From NCBI GenBank assembly GCA_041918155.1, contig JAYRWH010000046.1, positions 1 through 50,283 of the forward strand: a stretch of DNA of 50,283 nucleotides, given 5' to 3'. Source of the DNA: UBA668 sp041918155. Lineage in GTDB: Bacteria > Actinomycetota > Acidimicrobiia > Acidimicrobiales > Ilumatobacteraceae. The first letter of the stretch is position 1. Each line of letters opens with the position of its first letter. Shown one piece after another: positions 1 through 7,702 of the stretch. The notes under the pieces were generated by a model. That model was given only the letters and a program-made list of their open reading frames with translations. It searched no databases and had not been told where the DNA came from. The position numbers were made by a program, and so were the translations under genes.

Positions 1-337
1 CGGCGTTGTAGCACTCGAGGAGGCAGTAGCCGAGTGGGTTGGCCGGGCCGGTGCCGAGCACCGCGAAGCTGATCTCGGTGTCGCTGACCCCAGGAACCCC
101 AGTGATCGGCTGGAAGGTGCCGATGTCGGGGCCGGTGGAGGTGCCAGTGGAAGCGTCAGTGGAGGCGTCAGTGGAGGTGCCCGTGGGATCGGTGCTCGTG
201 GACGCCGCGGTGCCGGTCGGGCCCGTCGGCTTCGTATCGTCGGAGGTGGAACACGCGGCGATCACGGTCGCGCCGAGGACGGCCACCCCCAGTAGACGGC
301 GCGCCCGCGGGCCTGCAGTGGATGGCGTGAAGCGCAT
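1..337 (-). CDS. Substrate-binding lipoprotein, probably LivK-type (3' end off the window)
   Basis: The N-terminus is a lipoprotein signal peptide: basic MRFTPSTAGPRARR, a hydrophobic stretch, then a lipobox (VIAAC) with lipidated Cys29. A Ser/Thr-rich linker follows, encoded by about four copies of a 12-base unit (TSTDASTD-like). The mature part starts GVPGVSDTEISFAVLGTGPANPLGYC, which resembles the first strand of periplasmic branched-chain amino-acid-type binding proteins (PBP type 1) as found in actinobacteria. ATG at 337 is preceded by a strong GGAGGA site. Only about 112 residues are inside the window, so the ligand is unknown and the family call rests on a short piece. Confidence 0.7.
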   Translation of the reverse strand, partial: MRFTPSTAGPRARRLLGVAVLGATVIAACSTSDDTKPTGPTGTAASTSTDPTGTSTDASTDASTGTSTGPDIGTFQPITGVPGVSDTEISFAVLGTGPANPLGYCLLECYNA

Positions 338-526
338 CGATCTTCCTCCAGCTGTTGTGGGCAGGCCGCTGTCGGTGCGGTCCACAGACCGCCATTTCAC
401 CGACCACGTCTGCCATCCCCCAAGATGACCCGCCGGCCGAAGCCGCCGGGTGCGCAGAACCTAGCCGCCACTGAACGCCGGTTCAACGGTCTCCTGCGCG
501 AATCCTGGGATCCTCGGGTGGGCCGC

Positions 527-997
527 TCACTCCGTGATCTGGATGCCTTCGTAGCTCTCGAGGCTGGCCGGATCGGGCAGTGCCATCTGCAGGTAGATGT
601 CGAGGTGGACGAGCTTGCCCGAGGCGTTGAACTCGTACACGGAGATCGAGTTCACCGCGCTGGTGAAGTCGCCGAAGCGAACCCGCTCTTCGAGCTCGAG
701 GATCACCAGGTTGGGGGCCTCGGTGATGCGCTTGAACGAACCCTCCCACTCGCACCCCGCGGCCCAGCCGGTGAGGAACGCGACATACTCGGGCCAGTTC
801 ATGACCTCTTTGAAGTTGCCGATGCGCTCGAAGTTGGCCGTGTCGACCAGCTCGGCGAGCGGCGCCCAGCACTCCTCGGACCAACCCGGCTGCTTCGCGC
901 GCCGCACCAGCCCGGTCATGATCCGGCTGTAGTCGAGCACCGTGCGCGACAGCCCGCTGTAGTTGCCGATGACGTCGTCGATCTCCTGCAGGGTCAT
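527..997 (-). CDS. NTF2-like (SnoaL-fold) protein next to Rieske oxygenase
   Basis: A 156-residue soluble protein with the NTF2/SnoaL pattern: helical N-terminus (EIDDVIGNYSGLSRTVLDYSRIMTGLV), central WAPLAELVDT segment and C-terminal strands ending SVYEFNASGKLVHLDIYLQ. It starts 2 bases after the stop of the Rieske gene and is surely co-transcribed. Ring-hydroxylating oxygenase beta subunits share this fold, so it might be a structural or substrate-binding partner of the Rieske protein; an independent isomerase or binding protein is equally possible. The fold assignment is from sequence pattern only. Confidence 0.7.
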   Translation of the reverse strand: MTLQEIDDVIGNYSGLSRTVLDYSRIMTGLVRRAKQPGWSEECWAPLAELVDTANFERIGNFKEVMNWPEYVAFLTGWAAGCEWEGSFKRITEAPNLVILELEERVRFGDFTSAVNSISVYEFNASGKLVHLDIYLQMALPDPASLESYEGIQITE

Positions 998-999
998 GC

Positions 1000-2349
1000 T
1001 CAGGCCTTTCCGCTGACGTACTTGTCGACGCGCATGTGGAAGTTGGCCACGTTGAGCTCCTCGTGCACGAGCGTCATGTGGGTGAGCAGGCGGTTGCGCA
1101 GACCAGTCTGCTGACGCTGCATCTGGTCATAGTCCTGCTGGAGGGCGAGGAAGTACGGGTAGGTGCCCTGCTCGGTTACCTCGACCGCCTCGGCAGTGAA
1201 GGCGTCGCGGAACTCCTCGGGCAGGTACATGTAGCTGGTGATGTGCCAAATGCATCGGTTCGGGTTGCCGTCGGGGTGCGGCGTCATCCGGATCACGGTG
1301 GCCTCGCCGGCGCGAACGGTCATGAAGAAGTTGGGGAAGATCATCCAGCCGTGGTTGTCGGTCATCTGGGCGTCGGTGAGCCCGGTGACGTCGAAGTTGT
1401 AGCTGGTGAGCGTCTGGCGGGTGGCCTGCTGCAGCAGGATGCGCCCGGTGACGCCTGCGGGGAACGTGATCGTGCCGTCAGCGTCGCGGTACTGGTCGAC
1501 GAGCGCGTCGAACTGCGGCAGGATGCCGGCGACGCCGGGGAATGTGCCCGGCAGCGCGTGGATGCCGGCGATCTGCTCCTCGGGGCCGTTGCCGGCGTGG
1601 GCCACGTCGAACGGCGCGCAGGCGACCGTGTGATCACCCATGAACTTGAAGCGGCTCGTGGTCGGGTCGATCACGATCACGGCGAGCAGCTCGGGGTGCA
1701 CACCCGTGATGTGGTAGCCCTCCTGGAACGCGTCGACGACGACCTTCCAGTTGCACTCGAGCGCCTCGCGCACGTTCAGCACCGTGGACATCTGTTCGAG
1801 GTGGTACGGCTCCATCAGCCGGATGACATCCGGAGTGAGGAACTCCGCGAGCGGGACCGCGTTCGGATCCGGGTTGAGGAAGATGAATCCGGCGAACGTG
1901 TCGACCGGAACCTGCACGAGGCCGAGCGAGTCCTTGTCGAGCGGTCCGCACAGGTCGGGGCGCGAGACGCCGCGCAGCGTGCCCTCCAGGTCGAAGCTCC
2001 AGATGTGATACGGGCAGGTGAAGCGCTGGGTGTTGCCCTTGCCCTGGCAGAGAGCGTTGCCGCGGTGGGTGCAAGCGTTGACGAAACCACGGACGACGTT
2101 GTCGTTGCCGCGGGCGATGATGTAGGTCTGGTCGAGAATGCGGTGCTCGAACCAGTCGCCGGGCTGGGCGACATCGTCCTCGCGACCGACCATCTGCCAC
2201 ACCTTCATCCAGATGTTCTCGCGCTCACGCCCGGCCCAGTCGGTGGACGTGTAGCGATCGGTCGTCACCTTGAGGCGCATCGAGTCGTAGTCGATCTCGG
2301 CCATTCCAGGAGCGGTCTCGACCCACTCGCCAGGTCGTGCAGTTGCCAT
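1000..2349 (-). CDS. Rieske non-heme iron oxygenase, large (alpha) subunit
   Basis: A 449-residue aromatic-ring-hydroxylating-type oxygenase. The N-terminal Rieske [2Fe-2S] domain has the ligands C93-x-H95 and C112-P-Y-H115. The C-terminal catalytic domain has the mononuclear iron motif D206...H213...H218 (DAFQEGYHITGVHPE). Length matches the alpha-subunit family. ATG at 2349 is preceded by AGGGGAGA. The NTF2-like gene follows directly. No ferredoxin or reductase gene is nearby, so electron supply must come from elsewhere. The substrate cannot be read from the sequence; the neighbouring SDR, NmrA-like and phytanoyl-CoA dioxygenase-like genes suggest catabolism of a lipid, terpenoid or aromatic compound (inference). 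Confidence 0.88.
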   Translation of the reverse strand: MATARPGEWVETAPGMAEIDYDSMRLKVTTDRYTSTDWAGRERENIWMKVWQMVGREDDVAQPGDWFEHRILDQTYIIARGNDNVVRGFVNACTHRGNALCQGKGNTQRFTCPYHIWSFDLEGTLRGVSRPDLCGPLDKDSLGLVQVPVDTFAGFIFLNPDPNAVPLAEFLTPDVIRLMEPYHLEQMSTVLNVREALECNWKVVVDAFQEGYHITGVHPELLAVIVIDPTTSRFKFMGDHTVACAPFDVAHAGNGPEEQIAGIHALPGTFPGVAGILPQFDALVDQYRDADGTITFPAGVTGRILLQQATRQTLTSYNFDVTGLTDAQMTDNHGWMIFPNFFMTVRAGEATVIRMTPHPDGNPNRCIWHITSYMYLPEEFRDAFTAEAVEVTEQGTYPYFLALQQDYDQMQRQQTGLRNRLLTHMTLVHEELNVANFHMRVDKYVSGKA

Positions 2350-2520
2350 TGGTTCTCCCCTGAACTACTTGTGTCGGTGTGCACGTACAGAGCGGCCGGC
2401 TCGGCGTACGTCGCTGAATCGCGAATCGAGGTTCCCCAACCTGATTCCAGGTCATGCACCCGTGAAGGCGTTGAACGAACGTTAGCGGAAACGTGCCTCG
2501 CGGCGACAGCGAGTGACGTT

Positions 2521-3372
2521 TCAGGCAAGCGCCTGAGCGATGGCTTCGGCGAGTGTGATGAGCGGTCGTCGGAGCAGGCGCACGAGGTCGCCGCTGGCGC
2601 ACCACATCTCGCCGAGCGCGATCTCGTGGTCAACGTTGGCGAGCCCCTTCGCCGGTGCTTCACCCATACCGGTGCCAACCAGATCGGCGATGTAGTCGTC
2701 GACCGACATGTTCACGTACGGGATGTCCTCGCCGGTCTGGTGGCTGAGCGCTGCGGCGAACTCGGACATCGTGAACGGCTGGTCGCTGGCGAGTTCGTAC
2801 GTCGCGTCGGTGGGGCCGGGTGAGACGACGACGGCTGCGGCGGCATCGGCGAGATCCGCGCGGGCGACGGCCCCCATGAGGCCCTCGCCAGCCGCGCCGG
2901 TGATGCGACCCTGCTCACGAAAGAACGGGATACGGCGCGTGCAGAAGTCGAAGTACGAGGCGTTGCGCAGGATCACGTAGGGAACGCCGCAATCGCGCAG
3001 AATCAGCTCGGTCGCATAGTGATCGGGGTGCATGCTGTTGGAGTCGCAGCGCAGGAAGCTCGTGTAGACGATCATTCCGATGCCGGCGGCCCTCGCCGCT
3101 TCGATCGCCTCGCGGTGTTGCGCCACGCGTCGCGGGTTGCCGTTCACTGACACCAGCAAAAGGCTCTGGGCGCCCGCGAATGCAGCGTCGAGCGAGGCGC
3201 GGTCGTCCATGTCGATGCGCGCCGTGCGCAGGCCCTTTGCGGCATGCCCGGCCAGGCCGTCGGCATTGCGGCCGGCCGCGACGATGTCGCCGGGGCTCAC
3301 GCCGCGACGGATCAACGCTGCCGCGGCGAGACTGCCGAACTTGCCGGTCGCCCCGGCGATGACGATGGACAT
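2521..3372 (-). CDS. NmrA-like NAD(P)-binding oxidoreductase
   Basis: A 283-residue atypical short-chain dehydrogenase. The Rossmann motif GATGKFG (residues 7-13) opens the protein. There is no Tyr-x3-Lys catalytic pair; VYTSFLRCDSN replaces it, which is characteristic of NmrA/QOR2-like proteins that reduce quinones or sense NAD(P). The GAVARADLADAAAAVV segment is also typical of this family. ATG at 3372 follows a GAGGAG site. It lies 25 bases downstream of the SDR gene in the same operon. A role as reductase in the Rieske/PhyH pathway is inferred from position only. Confidence 0.78.
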   Translation of the reverse strand: MSIVIAGATGKFGSLAAAALIRRGVSPGDIVAAGRNADGLAGHAAKGLRTARIDMDDRASLDAAFAGAQSLLLVSVNGNPRRVAQHREAIEAARAAGIGMIVYTSFLRCDSNSMHPDHYATELILRDCGVPYVILRNASYFDFCTRRIPFFREQGRITGAAGEGLMGAVARADLADAAAAVVVSPGPTDATYELASDQPFTMSEFAAALSHQTGEDIPYVNMSVDDYIADLVGTGMGEAPAKGLANVDHEIALGEMWCASGDLVRLLRRPLITLAEAIAQALA

Positions 3373-3397
3373 TGCGCAGTCTCCTCGTGTGGAACGT

Positions 3398-4231
3398 TCA
3401 GAAGCCGATCGCGGCGCCGCCGGCGATCTTGAGGGTCTCGCCCGTCACGAAACCGGCATCATCGGAGCAAAGATAGAGCAGCGCCTTCACGACATCCTCC
3501 ACGGTGCCTTCGCGAGGCACGAGCTGCATGCTGCGGATGAGGCTCACCAGATCCTCGGTGCTGCACCGCGCCAGGATCTCCGGCGGCACCGACGCGCCGA
3601 GGCCGGCGAGGATTGCCATCAGCCGATCGGGCGTGCACTCGGCGAGCGTGTTCGACGAGCCGACGAAGCCTGGCGCGATCGCGTTGACGCGGATGTTGTC
3701 CGCGGCGAACTCGGTGGCCATCGCCACGGTCAGGCCGCGTGCCGCCAGCTTCGAGACTCCGTACGGCGTGGTGGAGGTGTGTCCCGCCGCCGAGACGATG
3801 TTGATGATCGAGCCGCCACCCGCGGCAGCGATGTGCGGGCGGCAGGCGAGCGAGCAGTTGACCAGGCCCATCACGTTCACCTCGAACAGAGCACGGATGT
3901 CGCTGCGCTCCAGGCTGGCGAACGGCTGGTTGTACTTGCGCGCGTGCAGTGCGGCGTTGTTGACGAGGATGTCGATGCGCCCGAAGCGGTCGAGCACGTT
4001 CTGGGTCACTCGGTCGACCGCGTGGTCGTCGGTGACGTCGCACAAGGCGGTGAGCACCTCGAACCCCCGCGCCTCGAGCGCGACTGCGGTGTCGACGACC
4101 GCCTGCTCGTCGATCTCGAGGAGCGCGACCCGCGCGCTTTCGGCCGCAAGCGCATTGGCGAATGCGGCGCCGAGGCCGCGGCCGCCGCCGGTGATGATGG
4201 CCACCTTGCCGGCGAAGCGCGCCGCGCTCAT
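3398..4231 (-). CDS. SDR family NAD(P)-dependent oxidoreductase
   Basis: A 277-residue classical short-chain dehydrogenase/reductase. It has the cofactor motif TGGGRGLG (residues 14-21), NNAA (91-94), catalytic Ser147 and the Y157-x3-K161 pair (YGVSK), and ends with the usual ETLKIAGGAAIGF tail. Its ATG (4231) overlaps the stop of the phytanoyl-CoA dioxygenase-like gene in an ATGA arrangement, so the two are translationally coupled. The substrate is probably an alcohol or hydroxyacyl intermediate of the same pathway (inference). Confidence 0.85.
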   Translation of the reverse strand: MSAARFAGKVAIITGGGRGLGAAFANALAAESARVALLEIDEQAVVDTAVALEARGFEVLTALCDVTDDHAVDRVTQNVLDRFGRIDILVNNAALHARKYNQPFASLERSDIRALFEVNVMGLVNCSLACRPHIAAAGGGSIINIVSAAGHTSTTPYGVSKLAARGLTVAMATEFAADNIRVNAIAPGFVGSSNTLAECTPDRLMAILAGLGASVPPEILARCSTEDLVSLIRSMQLVPREGTVEDVVKALLYLCSDDAGFVTGETLKIAGGAAIGF

Positions 4232-5061
4232 CCGTAGACCAGGGGGTAGAGCGGCCCGCCGAACGGCTGGCCGGGCTCGAGGCCGGCCTTCGCGATCTTG
4301 CGCATCGTCGCTGTGGCGTCGGTCTTGGCTCCGTTGTAGATCGTGTCGCTCGGCACGTAGCGGATGAGGAACGCCCACCGCGGCCGATCGCCCTCGTTGG
4401 CCGGCGCGTCGTGCAGGGTGTACATCGCGTGCGCCGCCGCGTCGCCCGGCTGGAGGTCGAAGCGCTCCGTGATCGGCATGTCGTTGAGCTCGGGGTAGCG
4501 GGCGAAGAGTCCACCCTCGTCGGGGTAGCCGTCGCGCTTGATCGTGCCCAGCGGGCCGAGGTCGTTCGAGCCGTCGATGTAGCGCGGCGTGCCCATCTCG
4601 GGTGTGTTGTGATCGAGCGAGATCCAGAAGCTCACGACGCCGGCGCGGTCCATCGGGTAGGTGGCGCCATCCTGGTGGAATGGAGTGGCGGGCGACGGCG
4701 GGATCCTGGCGTGCTGCTTCGCGCCGATCTTGGTGGCGACCGTGTTGTTGTAGAGCAGCACACCGATGCTGCGGCGCATGAGGCGCTGGGCGTTGGCGCC
4801 CATGTCGATACTGAGGCCGACGGATGCGAAGAGGGGGTCTTCCTCGATGACGTTGTGACGGTCCTGCCACGGGTTGGTGGCCGAGTCGATGCCCTCGCGG
4901 GCGACATGGTCGCTCGCGTCGGTGCCCATCAGGGATTTCGCCCGTTCGAGTAGCGTCGCCGCGAGTTCCCTCGTAATGAGCTGGGGCAGGGCGACCCAGC
5001 CGTGCTCGCGGTAGTGAGCCACCTCGTCGGCGGTGACCTCGCGGATGCCTTCCGTGTGCAT
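4228..5061 (-). CDS. Phytanoyl-CoA dioxygenase (PhyH) family protein
   Basis: A 277-residue Fe(II)/2-oxoglutarate dioxygenase-type protein. The 2-His-1-carboxylate facial triad is visible as H129-Q-D131 (FHQDGA) and distal H217 (TLHDAPANEG), with R228 (DRPRW) placed to bind 2-oxoglutarate. It is the first gene of the minus-strand operon leading to the SDR and NmrA-like genes. ATG at 5061 has a GGGAGGG site. A near-consensus promoter lies about 100 bases upstream and is overlapped by a palindrome next to marR, so MarR control is likely. The substrate is unknown. Confidence 0.85.
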   Translation of the reverse strand: MHTEGIREVTADEVAHYREHGWVALPQLITRELAATLLERAKSLMGTDASDHVAREGIDSATNPWQDRHNVIEEDPLFASVGLSIDMGANAQRLMRRSIGVLLYNNTVATKIGAKQHARIPPSPATPFHQDGATYPMDRAGVVSFWISLDHNTPEMGTPRYIDGSNDLGPLGTIKRDGYPDEGGLFARYPELNDMPITERFDLQPGDAAAHAMYTLHDAPANEGDRPRWAFLIRYVPSDTIYNGAKTDATATMRKIAKAGLEPGQPFGGPLYPLVYG

Positions 5062-5155
5062 CGGACCCTCCCAGGTCGGTACCGGACCGTCGCGTGGTGG
5101 CCGGGGTCCTGCCTAGGATGCCCATGCCCTCAAGCGACGTTCTCAACTCGACGAG

Positions 5156-5184
5156 ATAGTAAAGGTAATTGACCATCGTGTCAA
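5156..5184 (-). promoter_or_regulatory. Promoter of the phyH operon (TTGACA-N17-TACTAT)
   Basis: Read on the minus strand, TTGACA (5184-5179) is followed after exactly 17 bases by TACTAT (5161-5156), a near-perfect housekeeping sigma promoter. It points into the phyH-SDR-NmrA operon and would give a leader of roughly 85-90 bases. The -35 box lies inside the palindrome at 5168-5185. Confidence 0.7.
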
Positions 5185-5185
5185 T
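5168..5185. promoter_or_regulatory. Palindromic operator, probably for the adjacent MarR regulator
   Basis: ATTGAC-N6-GTCAAT is a perfect 18-bp inverted repeat. It covers the -35 box and part of the spacer of the phyH promoter, and also the first codons of marR. Size and symmetry fit a MarR dimer site; assignment to this regulator is by position. Confidence 0.65.
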
Positions 5186-5636
5186 CGATGTCAGCTCCAA
5201 AGGCCCGCGTGTCGGAGCGATGTTGCGCGTCGTGTCGAACTGGGTGCGCGATCAGGTGTACGCGGGCGTGGTGGCCGAGGGCTTCGACGACCTCAATCCG
5301 TCGCACCTCGCCATGTTCCGGTACCCGGGCCTCGACGGCATGCGGCCGTCGCAGTTGGTGACCGAACTGCAGGTCAGCAAGCAGGCGGTCAACCAGCTCA
5401 CGGACCACCTCGAGCGGCGCGGGTACATCGTGCGCGAGATCGACCCGCTCGACGGGCGTGGACGGGTCGTGCGGCTGACCGAGAAAGGGCGTCGCGTGGA
5501 GTCGATGGTGCACGAGCACGCGCGTGCCGCCGAGCAGGGCATCGCCGAGACGCTCGGACAGCGTGGCTTCTCGCAGCTACGCGCGCAGTTGGAGTTGCTG
5601 TTCCGCTCCGTCACCGAGCCCGAGCGCGTTGAGTGA
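5178..5636 (+). CDS. MarR family transcriptional regulator
   Basis: A winged-helix protein of about 152 residues. The recognition region reads RPSQLVTELQVSKQAVNQLTDHLERRGYI and is followed by the wing REIDPLDGRGRVVRLTEKGRRV, which is diagnostic of MarR. It is divergent from the phyH operon. The start is uncertain: GTG 5178 is preceded by AAAGG at 12 bases, while TTG 5169 would add three residues but sits only 3 bases from that site. The palindrome 5168-5185 overlaps both, suggesting autoregulation as well as control of the divergent operon. The inducer is probably a substrate of that pathway (inference). Confidence 0.85.
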   Translation: MSIDVSSKGPRVGAMLRVVSNWVRDQVYAGVVAEGFDDLNPSHLAMFRYPGLDGMRPSQLVTELQVSKQAVNQLTDHLERRGYIVREIDPLDGRGRVVRLTEKGRRVESMVHEHARAAEQGIAETLGQRGFSQLRAQLELLFRSVTEPERVE

Positions 5637-5644
5637 CGGCGAAG

Positions 5645-5650
5645 TACCCT
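5645..5650 (+). promoter_or_regulatory. -10 box of a probable leaderless promoter (TACCCT)
   Basis: TACCCT fits TANNNT and ends 6 bases before ATG 5657. No ribosome-binding site lies between them, so transcription would start at or next to the start codon of the esterase gene. Confidence 0.45.
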
Positions 5651-5656
5651 GGCCCG

Positions 5657-6781
5657 ATGGTCGCTGGGTCGGAGCTGCTGACTTGCCCGCTGTCTCGCCG
5701 TGGCGTGTTTGCCGTTGCCGCCCTTCTCGTGGCCGGATGCTCCTCCCGTTCGAGCGGAGTTGCGACCGCGCCGTCGGGAGTCACGAGCGGCGCCTCGGGG
5801 AGCACCAACCCCACCAGCAGCAGTCACACGACCTGGGTCCGGGTCACCGGCGCGCCGAATGTCGCCGGCGCCCGCACCCACACCGTGGAACTCGACGGTC
5901 TGGCGAGGGAGTTCATCGTCTACACGCCCGAAGGCGCGGCGGGCGACATCGCGGCACAGGTCGTGTTCATGTTGCACGGAACCAGCGGCGACGGCCAACG
6001 GTTCTTCGATGGTTCGGGCTGGCGTGAGCTCGCCGATCGGGAGGGCTTCATCGCGGTCTTCCCCAGCTCGCTCACCCTGTGTTGGCTGGAAGACGTGAAC
6101 CACGACGGAGACATCCTCGACCGTGACGACATCAACGTCCGCACTCGCTGGAACGCGGGGCAGGACAGCAGCGAAGAGCCACTCTGTACCGCACAACAAA
6201 CGGCGGCGCTTCCCGCGCCCACCCGGGCGAAACTCGATCATCCGCTGCCCGACGATGTGGAGTTCGTGCGCCGCATGCTGGCCGTGCTGAGCAGCGAGTA
6301 CTCCGTCGATCGCTCACGTATCTATGTGTCCGGGTTCTCCAACGGCGGACAGATGGCATCGCGCCTGATGGTCGATCTCGACGAGGAATTCGCCGCGATC
6401 GCCGTCGCGGCGGGCAACCTCGGCCTCCTCGCCGAGCCTGCCTCGCACCCCTTGCCCTTGGTGTTCTCCGTGGGCTCAGTGGACGATCGCTTTCTCGCCG
6501 CGGCCGGCGTGTCCGAGCTGCCGCTCGACGAGGCGATCTTCGACCTACCGCTGATGGCCAAGATCCGCGACGACTTCCTCACGGTCGGCCAGCTGGCGAA
6601 CGAGTACACCGTGGCGGAAGTGAAGTCCTCGCTGGGCAGGGTCGTGACGTTCAGGTTCGCCACGAGCTTGGTCGGGGCGGACAATGCTTTCCACTTCGTG
6701 GTGATGGAGGGGGTGGCGCACGACTACCCGCGCGCGCTCCCGACGGCCCTCTGGACCGTGTTCCAGTCGGCCCATCTCTGA
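5657..6781 (+). CDS. Tat-type lipoprotein esterase (LpqC / PHB-depolymerase-like alpha/beta hydrolase)
   Basis: A 374-residue secreted lipoprotein. The signal has a twin-arginine start (SRRGVF, R14-R15) and lipobox LVAGC with Cys28, then a Gly/Ser/Thr linker. The hydrolase domain resembles polyhydroxybutyrate depolymerase / feruloyl esterase-like enzymes: oxyanion region VVFMLHGTSGDG, nucleophile Ser228 in GFSNGG, acid near D276 (GSVDDRF) and His355 (GVAHDYP). An upstream GTG at 5633, overlapping the marR stop, is possible, but ATG 5657 gives a better signal peptide and fits a leaderless promoter. It probably cleaves extracellular polyester or carbohydrate esters (family inference). Confidence 0.82.
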   Translation: MVAGSELLTCPLSRRGVFAVAALLVAGCSSRSSGVATAPSGVTSGASGSTNPTSSSHTTWVRVTGAPNVAGARTHTVELDGLAREFIVYTPEGAAGDIAAQVVFMLHGTSGDGQRFFDGSGWRELADREGFIAVFPSSLTLCWLEDVNHDGDILDRDDINVRTRWNAGQDSSEEPLCTAQQTAALPAPTRAKLDHPLPDDVEFVRRMLAVLSSEYSVDRSRIYVSGFSNGGQMASRLMVDLDEEFAAIAVAAGNLGLLAEPASHPLPLVFSVGSVDDRFLAAAGVSELPLDEAIFDLPLMAKIRDDFLTVGQLANEYTVAEVKSSLGRVVTFRFATSLVGADNAFHFVVMEGVAHDYPRALPTALWTVFQSAHL

Positions 6782-6792
6782 GCCGACCAGCC

Positions 6793-7686
6793 TCAGCGAC
6801 ATGGCTCGACGATCGCTTCGGCGAAGCGGTGGATCGCTGCCCGATAGCGCTCGGCCGGGTGTAACAGGTCTTCGTGCTTCCCTGCGTGTAGATCGTCGAT
6901 CCCGGCCCACGGCAGCACCATCGCGCCGGTGACGCCGAGGTCGGCCGCCCGGCGGAACAGGTCGGGCGTGGGCGCCTCGCGCAGGGCGAGGATGATCTCG
7001 AACGGCTCGTGCTCGCGGCCGTACTCTCGTCGCAACCGATTCAGCTCCGTGACGTAGCGGGTCGCTTCCTCCCACGTGTAGCCGGTGCCCACCCAGCCGT
7101 CGCACAGGCGTGCGGCTCGCCGTAGCGCATGCGCGGATTCCCCGCCGCACAGGATGGGCACCGGCTGTTCCGGGTGCGGCTCCATCATCAACTCGGGGAT
7201 CTCGTAGTGCTCGCCGTGCCATGACACCCAGCCTCCCTGCCAAAGCGCACGCAACGCGGGAATCATCTCGTCGAGGCGCCGCCCGCGATCGGCGAACTGC
7301 TGGCCGAGCAGCTCGAACTCCTCGCGCATCCAGCCCGCGCCGGTCGCCAGTGACACGCGCCCGCCCGAAAGCACCGACGCGGTAGCGACCTGCTTGGCAA
7401 CCTCCAGGATCGGCCGGGCCGGCGCGATGTACACCGAGTTGGTGAAGCGCAGCCGGGTCGTGACCGCCGACATCGCGCCGATCAGCACCCAGGCATCGGG
7501 CCATGGTGTCTCGGGTGCCCAGAACGGCTTGCCAGTGGGTGAGCCGGGGTACGGCGACCGGAGGTCGCGTGGGTAGACGAGGTGGTCGGGCACCAGCATC
7601 CCGTGGTAGCCGGCCTCGTCGAGCATGCGCGCCACGGCAGGCATCTCCGTCGGGCGCATGAACGCGGTACCGCACCAGAATCTCAT
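6793..7686 (-). CDS. LLM class flavin- or F420-dependent oxidoreductase
   Basis: A 297-residue luciferase-like monooxygenase fold protein. Typical pieces are MLDEAGYHGMLVPDHLVYP near the N-terminus, TTRLRFTNSVYIAPARPILEVAKQVATASVLSGGRVSLATGAGW, and PVPILCGGESAHALRRAARLCDGWVG. The last two are the phosphate-binding and cofactor-lining stretches of the actinobacterial subfamily often annotated as TIGR03619 F420-dependent enzymes. FMN cannot be excluded. GGAG lies 8 bases before ATG 7686. It follows the alpha/beta hydrolase gene by 16 bases in the same direction. Confidence 0.85.
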   Translation of the reverse strand: MRFWCGTAFMRPTEMPAVARMLDEAGYHGMLVPDHLVYPRDLRSPYPGSPTGKPFWAPETPWPDAWVLIGAMSAVTTRLRFTNSVYIAPARPILEVAKQVATASVLSGGRVSLATGAGWMREEFELLGQQFADRGRRLDEMIPALRALWQGGWVSWHGEHYEIPELMMEPHPEQPVPILCGGESAHALRRAARLCDGWVGTGYTWEEATRYVTELNRLRREYGREHEPFEIILALREAPTPDLFRRAADLGVTGAMVLPWAGIDDLHAGKHEDLLHPAERYRAAIHRFAEAIVEPCR

Positions 7687-7702
7687 CGAGGTTGCTCCGT
7701 GG

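Noticed and set aside
39..428. Plus-strand open frame at the left edge with PVEASVEASVEV repeats
   Set aside because: It is the antisense of the Ser/Thr linker of the minus-strand lipoprotein, which has a proper signal peptide and ribosome-binding site.
2350..2520. An IclR-type or other palindromic operator before the Rieske gene
   Set aside because: The 171-base gap has GATTC/GAATC and AACGTT-like pieces, but none form a convincing spaced palindrome or promoter pair.
1036..2823. A 595-codon plus-strand open frame opposite the Rieske gene
   Set aside because: It is the complement of a gene with intact Rieske and iron motifs and has no recognisable domain.
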